From NCBI GenBank assembly GCA_035461245.1, contig DATHVP010000057.1, forward strand, positions 34,811 to 98,810: a DNA stretch of 64,000 nucleotides. Direction: 5' to 3'. The DNA is from SH-MAG3 sp035461245. GTDB lineage: Bacteria; Gemmatimonadota; Gemmatimonadetes; Longimicrobiales; RSA9. Both the position numbers and the translations under genes were made by a program. Shown piece by piece: positions 1 through 8,913 of the stretch (within the stretch, counting starts at the first letter, position 1; each line of letters starts with the position of its first letter). The notes under the pieces are model-generated. The model was given only the letters and a program-made list of their open reading frames with translations. It had not been told where the DNA came from and searched no databases.

Positions 1-1655
1 ACCTCGATGACGGTGGTAGCGACGAGGACGTCCACCTCACCGGCGGCGAAGCGGGCCATGACAGCATCCTTTTCGTCACCCGCAAGCTGGCCGTGGAGCA
101 GGCCCAGGCGCAGTGACGAGAAGACCTCCGTGGCGAGGCGTTCGTACTCCGCCGTAGCGGACCGCAGGTCCAGCTTGTCCGACTCCTCCACCAGCGGATA
201 GACCACATAGGCCTGGCGGCCGGCCGCCACCTGGTCGCGGATGAAGCCGTATACCGCGTCTCGCCTGTCCCCGCCGCGGATGACCGTGCGGATCTTCTGC
301 CGGCCCGGCGGCAGCTCGTCCAGGACGGTGATGTCCAGGTCGCCGTAGATGGTGAGGGCCAGGGACCGGGGGATGGGTGTGGCGGACATGACGAGGACGT
401 CAATGCCATCGCCCCGCGCCGCCAGCGCCAGTCGCTGTTTCACGCCGAACCGGTGCTGCTCGTCGGTGATGGCAATGCCCAGCCGCTGGAACGCGACGGC
501 GTCCTGGATGAGGGCGTGGGTGCCGATGACGACGTCGGCTGTGCCACCGGCAATGGCGTCCTGCGCCGCTCGTTTCTCACCCGCCGACAATCGCCCCGTG
601 AGCAGCGCCACCCGCGGCCGCACGTCCGCCGGCAGCAGCTCCAGCAGCCCGCGGATGTTGCGGGCGTGCTGCTCCGCCAGGATCTCCGTGGGCGCCATGA
701 GCGCCGCCTGGTGGCCGGACTCCACCGCGAGCAGCATGGCGAACAGCGCGACGATGGTCTTGCCGGAGCCGACGTCGCCCTGGAGCAGCCGGTTCATGCG
801 TCGGCCGGCGGCCATGTCGGCGAAGATGTCGGCAATGGCCCGGGTCTGCGCGCCCGTCAGCGTGAACGGCAGCGCCCGGTACAGCGGCGCGATGAGGGCG
901 TCCGTGCGACGGAACGCAATGCCCTGCTCCTTCGCCGTGCGCCGGTGCCGGACGCGGGCGTGGAGCAGTTGCAGGAAGAGCAGCTCGTCGTAAGCCAGGC
1001 GACGTCGTCCGAGTTCCGCCTGCTTCAGTGTTTCAGGGCGGTGCAGCATGGCCACGGCCTGCATCAGCGTCGGCAGGCCCGCCGCTTCGGTGATGGGACG
1101 GGGCACCGCGTCCTCCGTCTGGAGCAGCGGCAGCAGCCGGTCCAGGTTCGCGTCCAGGATGCTGCGCACCACCTTCTGCGACAGCCCTTCCGTGGCCGGG
1201 TAGATGGGCAGCACCTTGCCGGCGCTGTCCACGCCCTCGTCGGCACTGCCCAGCACCACCCATTCCCGTGGCTGGATCTGCTTGCCATGGAAGAAGCGCA
1301 CGGAGCCCGTGACCAGCACGATGTCGCCCCGCCGGAACGTGCGGTCCAGGAACGGCTGCCCGGGGAACGAGCACTCGATGCTGCCACTGCCGTCCCGCAG
1401 GATCAGCTGGAAGATGCGCAGCCCCGCCCGCGTTGGCAGCACACCCTTGGACACCACCTCGCCGATGACGGTCACGTCCTCACCGACCTGCGTGCTGCCG
1501 ATCCGGGCCACCGTGCTGGCGTCCTCGTACCGGCGCGGCGCGTGGAAGAGCAGGTCACGGGCCGTCTGCACGCCCAGCCGCGCCAGGGCGTCGGCCCGCT
1601 TCGGGCCCACGCCCTTCACGAACTGGACGGGCTGGTCAAGGGGCGTGAATGTCAT
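1..1655 (-). CDS. recG: ATP-dependent DNA helicase RecG (3' end cut by window edge)
   Basis: Reading leftward from ATG 1655 gives about 551 residues with no stop before the window edge, so the C-terminal part is missing. The start (MTFTPLDQPVQFVKGVGPKR) is the usual RecG wedge-domain start with the helix-hairpin-helix-like KGVGPKRA. The helicase core carries Walker A GDVGSGKT near residue 295, the DEQHRFG box near 398 and the MSATPIPR motif III shortly after. RecG remodels stalled replication forks and Holliday junctions in the cytoplasm. It follows ftsY by 46 nt on the same strand and probably shares its transcript. Identification is firm; only the extent is incomplete. Confidence 0.95.
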   Translation of the reverse strand, partial: MTFTPLDQPVQFVKGVGPKRADALARLGVQTARDLLFHAPRRYEDASTVARIGSTQVGEDVTVIGEVVSKGVLPTRAGLRIFQLILRDGSGSIECSFPGQPFLDRTFRRGDIVLVTGSVRFFHGKQIQPREWVVLGSADEGVDSAGKVLPIYPATEGLSQKVVRSILDANLDRLLPLLQTEDAVPRPITEAAGLPTLMQAVAMLHRPETLKQAELGRRRLAYDELLFLQLLHARVRHRRTAKEQGIAFRRTDALIAPLYRALPFTLTGAQTRAIADIFADMAAGRRMNRLLQGDVGSGKTIVALFAMLLAVESGHQAALMAPTEILAEQHARNIRGLLELLPADVRPRVALLTGRLSAGEKRAAQDAIAGGTADVVIGTHALIQDAVAFQRLGIAITDEQHRFGVKQRLALAARGDGIDVLVMSATPIPRSLALTIYGDLDITVLDELPPGRQKIRTVIRGGDRRDAVYGFIRDQVAAGRQAYVVYPLVEESDKLDLRSATAEYERLATEVFSSLRLGLLHGQLAGDEKDAVMARFAAGEVDVLVATTVIE

Positions 1656-1701
1656 GGTCGCCGGCCGTGTTGTGCCGCTGCCTCGCCGCGCGCCCGGGGC
1701 G

Positions 1702-2724
1702 TCAGCCCTCGAGCACCGCCCTGGCAAAGCCCGCGGCGTCGAAAGGCTCCAGCGCGTCAACGCCTTCGCCCGTGCCCACCAGCTTCACGGGCAGGTCGAA
1801 CTCCTTCTTCAGTGCGACGACGATGCCGCCCCGTGCGGTGCTGTCCATCTTCGCCAGCACCAGCCCCGTCAGCGGCAGTGCCTGCCGGAACGTGCGGGCC
1901 TGGGCCACGGCGTTCTGGCCCACCGTCGCGTCCAGCACAAGCAGCGTCTCATGGGGCGCGCCCGGCAGCTTGCGGTCCACCACTCGCCCGATCTTCGCCA
2001 GCTCCGTCATGAGGTCGCCCTGCGTGTGCAGCCGGCCCGCCGTGTCGATGATGACGACATCGGACCTCCGGTTCACGGCCGCGTCAATGGCATCGAACGC
2101 AACCGACGCCGGGTCCGCGCCCGGTTGCGCGCCGACGAACTCCACGCCCACCCGGTCCGCCCAGAGCCTGAGCTGGTCGATGGCGCCGGCTCGGAACGTG
2201 TCACCGGCAGCCAGCAGCACGCGCTTGCCCTCGCCCTTCAGGCGGTTCGCCAGCTTGCCAATGGTCGTGGTCTTGCCCACGCCGTTGACGCCCACCATCA
2301 GGAACACGGTGGGCGGCTCCGCCGCGAAGGTGAGCGGCGCATAGGCCGGCGCCGGCGCGTTCGGCCTGTTGCCGCGGCCGCCGAACAGGGAGCCCAGGAC
2401 CGAGCCCGTTGGAGCCGGCGCCGTCGCCTGCCCGCCATTGGCCGGGGCACCGCCCTCCCCCAGGATGTTCAGGATCTCCCGCTCGACGACGTCCACGAAC
2501 TCCTGTTCCGTGCGGATCCGGCCGCTCCGGGACTCAGCCTCCACCACGTCCACGAGCTGCATGGTCGCCGGCACGCCAAAGTCCGCCGCCAGCAGCGTCT
2601 CCTCGATCTTCTCCAGCGAGCCCTCGTCCAGGCCGCGGGCCAGCACGTTCACGTCGGTGAATGCGACATCCCGGATCTTCTGCCACAGGCCCGGACGTTC
2701 GCCTTCCCTCTTTCCCAGTCTCAT
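1702..2724 (-). CDS. ftsY: Signal recognition particle receptor FtsY
   Basis: The 340-residue protein has the NG-domain layout of SRP GTPases. A helical N domain spans about residues 10-90, followed by a Gly/Pro/Ala-rich linker to about 135. The GTPase then starts with P-loop GVNGVGKT at 145-152, and includes DTFRAGA, DTAGRLH and the closing LAKMDSTARGG. FtsY docks ribosome-nascent chain-SRP complexes at the membrane for co-translational insertion. The acidic A domain found in enterobacterial FtsY is absent, as in many other phyla. The ATG is only a few bases downstream of a short tandem repeat, and no good Shine-Dalgarno sequence is seen. It lies between a VWA membrane protein and recG. Confidence 0.96.
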   Translation of the reverse strand: MRLGKREGERPGLWQKIRDVAFTDVNVLARGLDEGSLEKIEETLLAADFGVPATMQLVDVVEAESRSGRIRTEQEFVDVVEREILNILGEGGAPANGGQATAPAPTGSVLGSLFGGRGNRPNAPAPAYAPLTFAAEPPTVFLMVGVNGVGKTTTIGKLANRLKGEGKRVLLAAGDTFRAGAIDQLRLWADRVGVEFVGAQPGADPASVAFDAIDAAVNRRSDVVIIDTAGRLHTQGDLMTELAKIGRVVDRKLPGAPHETLLVLDATVGQNAVAQARTFRQALPLTGLVLAKMDSTARGGIVVALKKEFDLPVKLVGTGEGVDALEPFDAAGFARAVLEG

Positions 2725-2727
2725 GTT

Positions 2728-2776
2728 TTCGCTTCGCTCAAAGGCCGCTTCGCTAAGGCCGCTTCGCCAAGGGGCT
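2728..2776. repeat. Degenerate tandem repeat, 14-16 bp unit, directly upstream of ftsY
   Basis: About three copies of a unit close to TTCGCTAAGGCCGC fill the gap between the upstream gene's stop (2790) and the ftsY ATG (2724). They occupy the place where a ribosome binding site would lie. Closely related units occur in the ftsA-ftsZ gap (7617-7680). Function unknown. Confidence 0.7.
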
Positions 2777-2789
2777 CAGTAATCATCGT

Positions 2790-4781
2790 TCATCGCAGGC
2801 CCCACCGCCTGCGGAGGATCCATTCGGCCGCCAGCAGGACGATGACGGCCAGGAACGGCCAGGCGGTGGCCCGCAGGGGCGTGCCGCCAAGCCGCTGGCC
2901 GGCGTCCCGCACGGCCGTGGCCGGTGCCCGTAGCGCCGCCAGGTCCGCGGGCTGACGCCAGAACTCCGGCGAGTACCGCTCCACGGTCAGGCGGCCTTCC
3001 ACATCCGCTACGGTATCACCGCTGAAGGCGCGGACGCGATAGCTGTAGCGGCCCGGCTCGGGCGCCACGGTGTACGTCGTATCCGCGGTGGCGGAAACCA
3101 TCGTGTCAGCCACTACGGTGCCGTCGGCGGCGAGGAGGCTTACGGCAAGTGAATCAATGGCTGCGCCCGGTGCCACCCAGCCCAGCGGTCTACCCCGGGG
3201 GACGGCATATGATGCCGGCCGGACTGCGTCTGCCCCGACGAGTCCGCCATCACGGATGAGCCAGCCGGTGACGGCGCCCCACAACCGGTTGTACAGCATG
3301 GCCTCGGCATCACCGCGAAACGCCCACTGCCAGTACCCCCGGCCAAGCGCCATGACCCACCGACGCTGGCCGCTCTGTCCACCCAGCAGCGCCGGCTCCG
3401 GCTGGCCCTGGCGCCCACGCGTCACCGACAGCGGCGCCCACGTGCCCGGCGCCGGCGTCACGCTCCGCAGCGCGTACAGGGGCGCAGCGCCGGCCACAGG
3501 CAGTTCCGTCAGCAACGGCGCGACGGGCGACGACGGGATCTCCGCTACCGGGTAGTACTCCCCTGCCGTTTCGGGACCCGGCGTCACGGGCAAGGGCAAA
3601 TCAGCGGCGTCACCCGCCGGGAAGATCAGGAGCCGCCGCGCGGACGCCGCGGCGTCCAGCGCCCAGCGCGGCGCGGCACCGTCCAGCCCGTGCAGCACCA
3701 CCAGTCCCCCCTGCTGCATGGCCCGTTGCACCGCCCGCTGCGCATCCTGCTCCGACGCCCTCAGCCCCGCCTCCAGCCCCATCCCCAACCGGGTATACTG
3801 CCCTGCCGCGCCCCGCAGATACCCGCTGACCGGCAGGCCTGCCGCCTGCCGCAGCACCGGCACCAGATGCCGCGGCTCCCAGTCCGGAACGAACGAAACC
3901 AGCGCGATTGCCGGCGGCTCATCTGCCACGTCCAGCCAGACCGTGCGCATGTCGTCGTCCGGGACGACATCCTCACCCTCCAGCTCCACCGTCACCTCCA
4001 CCCGGCCGCCGCCCGGCGGCGCTTCCAGCCGCAGCTCCATGCTGCCGGTGGCCAGCCTGCCCCCTGGCGCCGGCGGGACACTCGTCCGCCCTACCACCCG
4101 ATCGCCCGCCCGGGCCACCACGGCGATGGAGTCCGGGCCCGGGTCGCCCGTCACTGCCACGCCAAATTCCAGAACCACCGGCTCGCCGGGCCGGGCCCAG
4201 CCGGGAGCGCTGACTTCCTGCAGGGAACGGTTCGCGACGATGTCACCCACGATCTCGAATTCAACGTCCAGTCCAAGACGCGGCAACCACTGGGCGACGA
4301 CAGGGGCATCCTCGATGGCCGCATCTGTCACCACCACCACCCGAACGGCGCCGGCCTCGGCCACGGCCTGGAGCGCCGGCAGGAGGCGGCTGCTCACATC
4401 GCCTGGCGGCTCGTCCGGCAGCGCCGCTGGTGCTACAGGCCGGACCCGCGTGCCAAACAGGAGGACGTCGCGGCCGCCGGCCCGGGCCCGCGCGCGCTCC
4501 ACCCCACGGTCCCACCGGCTGCCGCCTGACGCTTCCGGCAGCGCCATGCTCAACGAAGCATCCAGCAGCACGTGCGTGCCGGCCCGCGCTGCCGCACTGC
4601 CACCCGTTGGCACTTCCACGTCGAAGATGAGCAGGAGGATCAGTGCGATGGCGGCAATGCGCAGCCCGGCCAGCAGCATGCGCCCCCGGCCCGGCGTCTC
4701 CCAACGCCGGTAATGCCACACCACGGCCGCTGCCGCTACCGCCACCAGCGTCGCCCAGATTGCCCAGCTCGTACCCGCCAT
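2790..4781 (-). CDS. Membrane protein with VWA-like domain (BatA/glutamine-amidotransferase-like class)
   Basis: From ATG 4781 the product is 663 residues; an in-frame TTG at 4796 would add five. There are two N-terminal transmembrane helices (about residues 4-22 and 32-54), then a VWA-like segment whose LLDASLSM matches the MIDAS pattern DxSxS. A long periplasmic part follows, and one C-terminal helix (about 643-660) ends in RRRWGLR. The middle (PPAIALVSFVPDWEPRHL onward) resembles the class I amidotransferase-like fold found in large VWA membrane proteins of this type. Its job is unknown; relatives often lie next to aerotolerance-type or MoxR operons, but no MoxR is seen here. It follows the M23 terminator and stacked hairpins, and precedes ftsY. 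Confidence 0.75.
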   Translation of the reverse strand: MAGTSWAIWATLVAVAAAAVVWHYRRWETPGRGRMLLAGLRIAAIALILLLIFDVEVPTGGSAAARAGTHVLLDASLSMALPEASGGSRWDRGVERARARAGGRDVLLFGTRVRPVAPAALPDEPPGDVSSRLLPALQAVAEAGAVRVVVVTDAAIEDAPVVAQWLPRLGLDVEFEIVGDIVANRSLQEVSAPGWARPGEPVVLEFGVAVTGDPGPDSIAVVARAGDRVVGRTSVPPAPGGRLATGSMELRLEAPPGGGRVEVTVELEGEDVVPDDDMRTVWLDVADEPPAIALVSFVPDWEPRHLVPVLRQAAGLPVSGYLRGAAGQYTRLGMGLEAGLRASEQDAQRAVQRAMQQGGLVVLHGLDGAAPRWALDAAASARRLLIFPAGDAADLPLPVTPGPETAGEYYPVAEIPSSPVAPLLTELPVAGAAPLYALRSVTPAPGTWAPLSVTRGRQGQPEPALLGGQSGQRRWVMALGRGYWQWAFRGDAEAMLYNRLWGAVTGWLIRDGGLVGADAVRPASYAVPRGRPLGWVAPGAAIDSLAVSLLAADGTVVADTMVSATADTTYTVAPEPGRYSYRVRAFSGDTVADVEGRLTVERYSPEFWRQPADLAALRAPATAVRDAGQRLGGTPLRATAWPFLAVIVLLAAEWILRRRWGLR

Positions 4782-4793
4782 CGCCCGCCCGTA

Positions 4794-4828
4794 CAAAGAA
4801 AGCCCCGCCGGGCGCCTCGCCAGCGGGG
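4794..4828 (-). terminator. Hairpin plus short T-rich stretch just upstream of the VWA gene
   Basis: On the minus strand a 9-bp stem with one G-U pair (CCCCGCTGG with CCGGCGGGG) closes an 8-nt loop and is followed by CTTTCTTTG. It has terminator form but lies in the leader immediately before ATG 4781, so it could act as an attenuator or leftover terminator. Confidence 0.45.
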
Positions 4829-4841
4829 ACCTACCAACTTA

Positions 4842-4862
4842 GGCGCAGGCAGGGTCTGCGCC
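4842..4862 (-). terminator. Small inverted repeat between the M23 terminator and the VWA gene
   Basis: GGCGCAG and CTGCGCC form a 7-bp perfect stem with a 7-nt loop. There is no T-run after it. It is the middle of three hairpins within 130 nt. Confidence 0.35.
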
Positions 4863-4881
4863 AGTCCGCGTTCCAGCCTGT

Positions 4882-4919
4882 AAAACGAGGAAGGCCGCTC
4901 CGTGGAGCGGCCCTCGTTC
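4882..4919 (-). terminator. Rho-independent terminator of the dcw/M23 operon
   Basis: Right after the M23 stop codon the minus strand has GGCCGCTCC paired with GGAGCGGCC, extended by AACGAGG with CCTCGTT, and the stem runs into TTTTAC. This is the only strong terminator between mraZ and recG and should end the long cell-division transcript. Confidence 0.85.
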
Positions 4920-4920
4920 G

Positions 4921-6219
4921 TCAGAGGTCATCGCCTGTGCGCCCGGCGGCGTCCTGCCGGGATCGGGCGAACTGCACGCCATACGGGATCCGCTCGAGGA
5001 GGGTTGAGCGTTCTGCCGCGACGGCCAGGAACTCGCCCCGGATCGCCCCCGGAATCGGCGGCGCGTCCGGCAGGCGCGCGGTCCGTGCATCCACCGCACG
5101 GCCGTTGACGCGAAGTTCATAGTGCAGGTGCGGGGCCGTGGCGAGCCCCGTCGCACCAACATAACCGATGACCTGCTTCTGGGACACGCGCGTGCCGACC
5201 CGGATTCCGGAAGCGAACCGGCTCAGGTGTGCGTACCGCGTGATGTAGCCATTGAAGTGGCGGATCTCGACGAGGTTGCCGTAGCCGCCGTTCACACCTG
5301 CGAACACAACCGTCCCCTCGGCCGTGCTCATCACCGGCGTGCCGGTGGGCGCGCCGAAATCCGTGCCCGTGTGCGCACGAACCGTCTTCAGGATCGGATG
5401 ATAGCGGTTCGGGTTGAAGTTCGACGTGATACGCACGAACTCCACCGGATAGCGGCTGAACCCGTGCGCCAGTGGTCGTGCTTCCTCGTCGTAGTAGCCG
5501 CGGGCCTGATCGTGGTCGAACCAGAAGCCCTTGTACGAATGGCCGCGGACATTCATCTCCGCCGCGAGGATCTTCCGGCTGCGCGCCGACCCGTCCGGAC
5601 GGACTTCCCGTTCGTACACCATGCGGTACGAGTCACCGGGCTGGATCTCCCGCGTGAAGTCCAGCTTGTACTCGTACACACCGGCCAGCTCGGCGACCAG
5701 GCCGCGCCGGTCCGGTACCGGCAGCTGTGACGACTCGTCGAACACGATGGCTTCGTACAGCGTGCGCTGGATCTCGCCACTGGCATACACTGTGTCCACC
5801 ACCGTCGGCGTGATGACAACCTCGCCGTCCCACCGCGTCTGCTGCTTCACGAGACGGACCGTGCTGTCCCGGTTCAGCCGCACCTCGATGGCACGCGGCT
5901 CGTCGCTGCGGAGCCAGCGCCGGACCGTGATCTCCGTGTTCGTGGACAGCCGTCCCGGGTTCAGGTGCTGGCGCATCCCCAGCAGCAGGTCCGCCATCTC
6001 CTGGCCCGTGATCCGGGCCTGCGACAGCACGCCCGACAACGTCTGTCCCGAGCTGAGCACGTGCGTTTCCACCCGCTCAACCGGGGCCGCGTAGAGCACG
6101 CCCACCGTCGGCGCCTCGTCCGGATTGGGCGCAGGGATCCCCGGCTGGAGCATCGTGGCGCCGCCGACACTGATGGCAACGATGAACGCCAGGGCCAGGA
6201 TCCTGTAGGGGTTCGGCAT
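4921..6219 (-). CDS. M23 family zinc metallopeptidase, likely murein endopeptidase
   Basis: The 432-residue product begins at ATG 6219, preceded by GGAAGG four bases upstream. It has an N-terminal membrane anchor or signal (residues 5-24), then a LysM/OapA-like segment (THVLSSGQTLSGVLSQARIT, about 52-71), a long beta-rich linker, and the LytM/M23 domain at about 265-375. Zinc ligands are visible as HTGTD (His283, Asp287) and HLHYEL (second His about 366), with the catalytic-type YAHL near 329. Such enzymes cut peptidoglycan cross-links in the periplasm. It sits 33 nt behind ftsZ and before a terminator, so it is co-transcribed with the division genes. That suggests a role in septal wall processing; the partner and specificity are inferred only. 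Confidence 0.9.
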   Translation of the reverse strand: MPNPYRILALAFIVAISVGGATMLQPGIPAPNPDEAPTVGVLYAAPVERVETHVLSSGQTLSGVLSQARITGQEMADLLLGMRQHLNPGRLSTNTEITVRRWLRSDEPRAIEVRLNRDSTVRLVKQQTRWDGEVVITPTVVDTVYASGEIQRTLYEAIVFDESSQLPVPDRRGLVAELAGVYEYKLDFTREIQPGDSYRMVYEREVRPDGSARSRKILAAEMNVRGHSYKGFWFDHDQARGYYDEEARPLAHGFSRYPVEFVRITSNFNPNRYHPILKTVRAHTGTDFGAPTGTPVMSTAEGTVVFAGVNGGYGNLVEIRHFNGYITRYAHLSRFASGIRVGTRVSQKQVIGYVGATGLATAPHLHYELRVNGRAVDARTARLPDAPPIPGAIRGEFLAVAAERSTLLERIPYGVQFARSRQDAAGRTGDDL

Positions 6220-6252
6220 CAAACCTTCCGCTGTGTTCGTTGGCGCTTCAAC

Positions 6253-7560
6253 TCAGTCCATCTGGCGACGGATGAACGTCGGAATGTCCAGGTCCATCAA
6301 CTGCTGCGCACCCACCGACCGCTGCGGCGGACGGGAGAACGGCAGTGCGTCCGCGAAGTCCGGCGTCCGCGGGGTCGCAGCCGTGGCCCGCGCGTAGCCG
6401 GGCTCCGCCGAGGCCGTGGCCACCGCCGGTGTCGGCTGCGGCCGCGGTGCCGGCTGCGGCCGCTGGGCAGGTTGAGCCCGCGGTGCCGTCTGCGGCCGGG
6501 CAGGCGCGCCGCCGTTACCGTGCGCGGCATGCGCCGCCCCCGGCGTTGTCGTACGAGTCCCGAAATGCGGCCGGATCACATTGTCCCGCACAGGCTCCTC
6601 CTGCTCCAGTCCCGTTGCGATCACCGTGACGCGCACATCGCCTTCCAGCGTCGGGTCGTGGACAGCACCGAAGATGATCTCGGCTTCGTCGCCGGCCGCT
6701 TCCTGGATAATGGACGCGATGGTCGTCACTTCGTCAATGGTGAGGTCCATCCCGCCGGTGATGTTGATGAGCACACCGCCGGCGCCGCCGATGGTCACGT
6801 TGTCCAGCAGCGGGCTGTGGATCGCCTCCTGGGCCGCTTCCACTGCACGGTTCTCGCCAGTCCCGAAGCCGGTGCCCATCAGAGCCGGTCCGCGGTTCTG
6901 CATCACAGTGCGAACGTCTGCGAAATCGACGTTTACCTCACCTGTCACGTGGATCAGGTCGGAGATTCCCTGCGTGGCATGGAGCAGTACCTCGTCCGCC
7001 TTTTTTAGCGCATCCCGGAAAGAAGTACCCTTCCCGACGACGCTCAGCAACCGCTCATTGGGCACCACGATGACGGTGTCCGCCGCCCGCTTCAGCTCGG
7101 ACAGCCCCATCTCCGCCTGCTGCATGCGCTTGCGACCCTCAAACAGGAACGGCTTGGTCACGATGCCGATGGTCAGGCAGCCCATCTCCCGGGCGATCTC
7201 GGCGATCATCGGCGCCGCGCCCGTGCCCGTGCCGCCGCCCATGCCTGCCGTGATGAAGACCAGGTCCGCGCCCTCCAGCACTCGGGCGATGTCGTCCCGG
7301 CTCTCCTCGATGGCCTGCCGACCGATCTCCGGACGGGCGCCCGCGCCGAGTCCCCGCGTCAGCTTCTTGCCGATCTGGATCTTCAGCTGCGACTGCGCCA
7401 GCTTCAGCGCCTGCGCGTCCGTGTTCACGCTGATGAACTCGACGCCGTCCAGGTCCTCGGCGATCATGCGGTTGACAGCGTTCCCGCCGCCACCACCTAC
7501 GCCGATGACCTTCATGCGTGCGTTCTGCGCTGCGCCTTCCTCGAATTCGAAAATCATCAT
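6253..7560 (-). CDS. ftsZ: Cell division GTPase FtsZ
   Basis: The 435-residue protein contains the tubulin signature GMGGGTGTGAAP and the nucleotide-binding GVGGGGGNAVNRM at the N-terminus. A Pro/Gln/Ala-rich disordered linker spans roughly residues 335-420. The conserved C-terminal peptide is LDIPTFIRRQMD, the docking site for FtsA and other septal partners. FtsZ polymerises into the Z ring at midcell. Two adjacent ATG codons (7560 and 7557) follow an AGGAGG; spacing is 4 nt to the first and 7 nt to the second, so the second may be used. It lies behind ftsA with a repeat-filled 121-nt gap. Confidence 0.98.
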   Translation of the reverse strand: MMIFEFEEGAAQNARMKVIGVGGGGGNAVNRMIAEDLDGVEFISVNTDAQALKLAQSQLKIQIGKKLTRGLGAGARPEIGRQAIEESRDDIARVLEGADLVFITAGMGGGTGTGAAPMIAEIAREMGCLTIGIVTKPFLFEGRKRMQQAEMGLSELKRAADTVIVVPNERLLSVVGKGTSFRDALKKADEVLLHATQGISDLIHVTGEVNVDFADVRTVMQNRGPALMGTGFGTGENRAVEAAQEAIHSPLLDNVTIGGAGGVLINITGGMDLTIDEVTTIASIIQEAAGDEAEIIFGAVHDPTLEGDVRVTVIATGLEQEEPVRDNVIRPHFGTRTTTPGAAHAAHGNGGAPARPQTAPRAQPAQRPQPAPRPQPTPAVATASAEPGYARATAATPRTPDFADALPFSRPPQRSVGAQQLMDLDIPTFIRRQMD

Positions 7561-7616
7561 TCCCCCTCCTCTGGTTCGGGTCCCGCCGCCACGCGGAGAC
7601 CACCTGGTGCTGCCAG

Positions 7617-7680
7617 GGCCACTTCGTTCAGGCCACTCGTTAAGGCCGCTTCTCTAAGGCCGCTTCGCCCAGGGCCGCGG
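7617..7680. repeat. Degenerate tandem repeat, 14-15 bp unit, in the ftsA-ftsZ gap
   Basis: Four units resembling GGCCGCTTCTCTAA or GGCCACTTCGTTCA lie head to tail directly after the ftsA stop. The sequence TAAGGCCGCTTC recurs in the repeat upstream of ftsY (2728-2776), so this looks like one repeat family placed in intergenic gaps. Confidence 0.7.
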
Positions 7681-7681
7681 A

Positions 7682-8911
7682 CTAGAAGAACTCCTTGAGC
7701 CAGGCGACCAGACGGCCGCCGACCCCCTCGCGGAGGCTGGCACCGAACGCCGGCTCACTTACGCTGTCGGATGCGAACAGGGCCAGGCCGGTGGCCGTCG
7801 CGAACTGTGGCCGCTTCACCGTGTCCGCCAGGCCCAGCAGCCCCTCGCCGGGCAGGCCGATGCGGACGGGCATGCCAAACGCGATCTGGGCCACTTCCAC
7901 GGCGCCGGCCAGCGAGGCCCCGCCGCCGGTGAGGACCGCACCCGCGCCGAGGCGGCCGGATTCGCCGGCGTTCTCGATCTCCCTCGCAACGAGCCCGAGA
8001 ATCTCGTCCAGGCGCTGCTCGATGATGTGAGCGATGAGTTCGCGGGCCACCGCCCGCCGCGTGCCAGGACCGGGTCCCGGCAGTTCCACCGACTCCTTCG
8101 GATCCACGAGCTGCGCGTACGCAGCGCCGTGCTTCTCCTTGGCCTTCTCAGCCTCCGCGTATGTGATGCTGAGGCCCTTGGCCAGGTCGTTGGTCACCGT
8201 GCCGCCGCCCCATGGAATGGAGGCGAGGTGGCGGACCTTGCCGTCGCGGAAAATGGCCAGTTCGGTGGTCGCGCCGCCCAGGTCCACCAGGGCCACCCCC
8301 ACGTCCTTCTCGTCCGGCGCCACGCTGGCCCGGGCTGTTGCCAGTGGCTCGTGGATCGTGCGCTCGATGCGGTAGCCGGCGCGACTCACGGCCTTGCGCA
8401 GGTTCTGCGTCGCCGTGATGGAGCTGGTGATGATGTAGACGTCGGCCTCCAGGCGCGTGCCAGCCATCCCGATGGGATCGCGGATGCCATGCTGGTGATC
8501 CACGATGTACTCCTGCGGCAGCACGTGCAGCACCTCGCGGTCCGCGGGCACGACGACGGCGCGGGCGACCTCCTGCACGCGCTTCACGTCGGCACTGGTG
8601 ATCTCCTCGCCATTGACGGCGACGACGCCCTGCGAGGTGCGCGCGTGGATGTACTCACCGGCGACGCCGGTGTAGACGCGGCTCACGGACACGCCAGCCA
8701 TGAGTTCGGCTTCCTTCATGGCGGTCCGGACGGAATCCGTGGTGCCCTCGATATCGGTCACGACCTCCCGGCGCATGCCACCGGTGCGGGCCTGGCCGAC
8801 ACCCAGGATCTTCACGCCACGGCCACCGCGCGGCTCAGCCACGACCTCGGCGATGACGGCACAGGTCTTTGTCGACCCGATATCCAATCCAGCCACCAGA
8901 TTGGGACGCAT
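7682..8911 (-). CDS. ftsA: Cell division protein FtsA
   Basis: The 409-residue actin-like ATPase begins with MRPNLVAGLDIGSTKTCAVI (phosphate 1 motif). It contains the SHS2/1C insertion, phosphate 2 DLGGATTELAIF, and the adenosine-motif stretch GAGAVLTGGGASLAG. It ends in an amphipathic membrane-targeting helix, VAWLKEFF. FtsA tethers FtsZ to the inner membrane and signals to the late divisome. The start lies 2 nt after the ftsQ stop. Length and motif order match the family. Confidence 0.97.
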   Translation of the reverse strand: MRPNLVAGLDIGSTKTCAVIAEVVAEPRGGRGVKILGVGQARTGGMRREVVTDIEGTTDSVRTAMKEAELMAGVSVSRVYTGVAGEYIHARTSQGVVAVNGEEITSADVKRVQEVARAVVVPADREVLHVLPQEYIVDHQHGIRDPIGMAGTRLEADVYIITSSITATQNLRKAVSRAGYRIERTIHEPLATARASVAPDEKDVGVALVDLGGATTELAIFRDGKVRHLASIPWGGGTVTNDLAKGLSITYAEAEKAKEKHGAAYAQLVDPKESVELPGPGPGTRRAVARELIAHIIEQRLDEILGLVAREIENAGESGRLGAGAVLTGGGASLAGAVEVAQIAFGMPVRIGLPGEGLLGLADTVKRPQFATATGLALFASDSVSEPAFGASLREGVGGRLVAWLKEFF

Positions 8912-8913
8912 GA

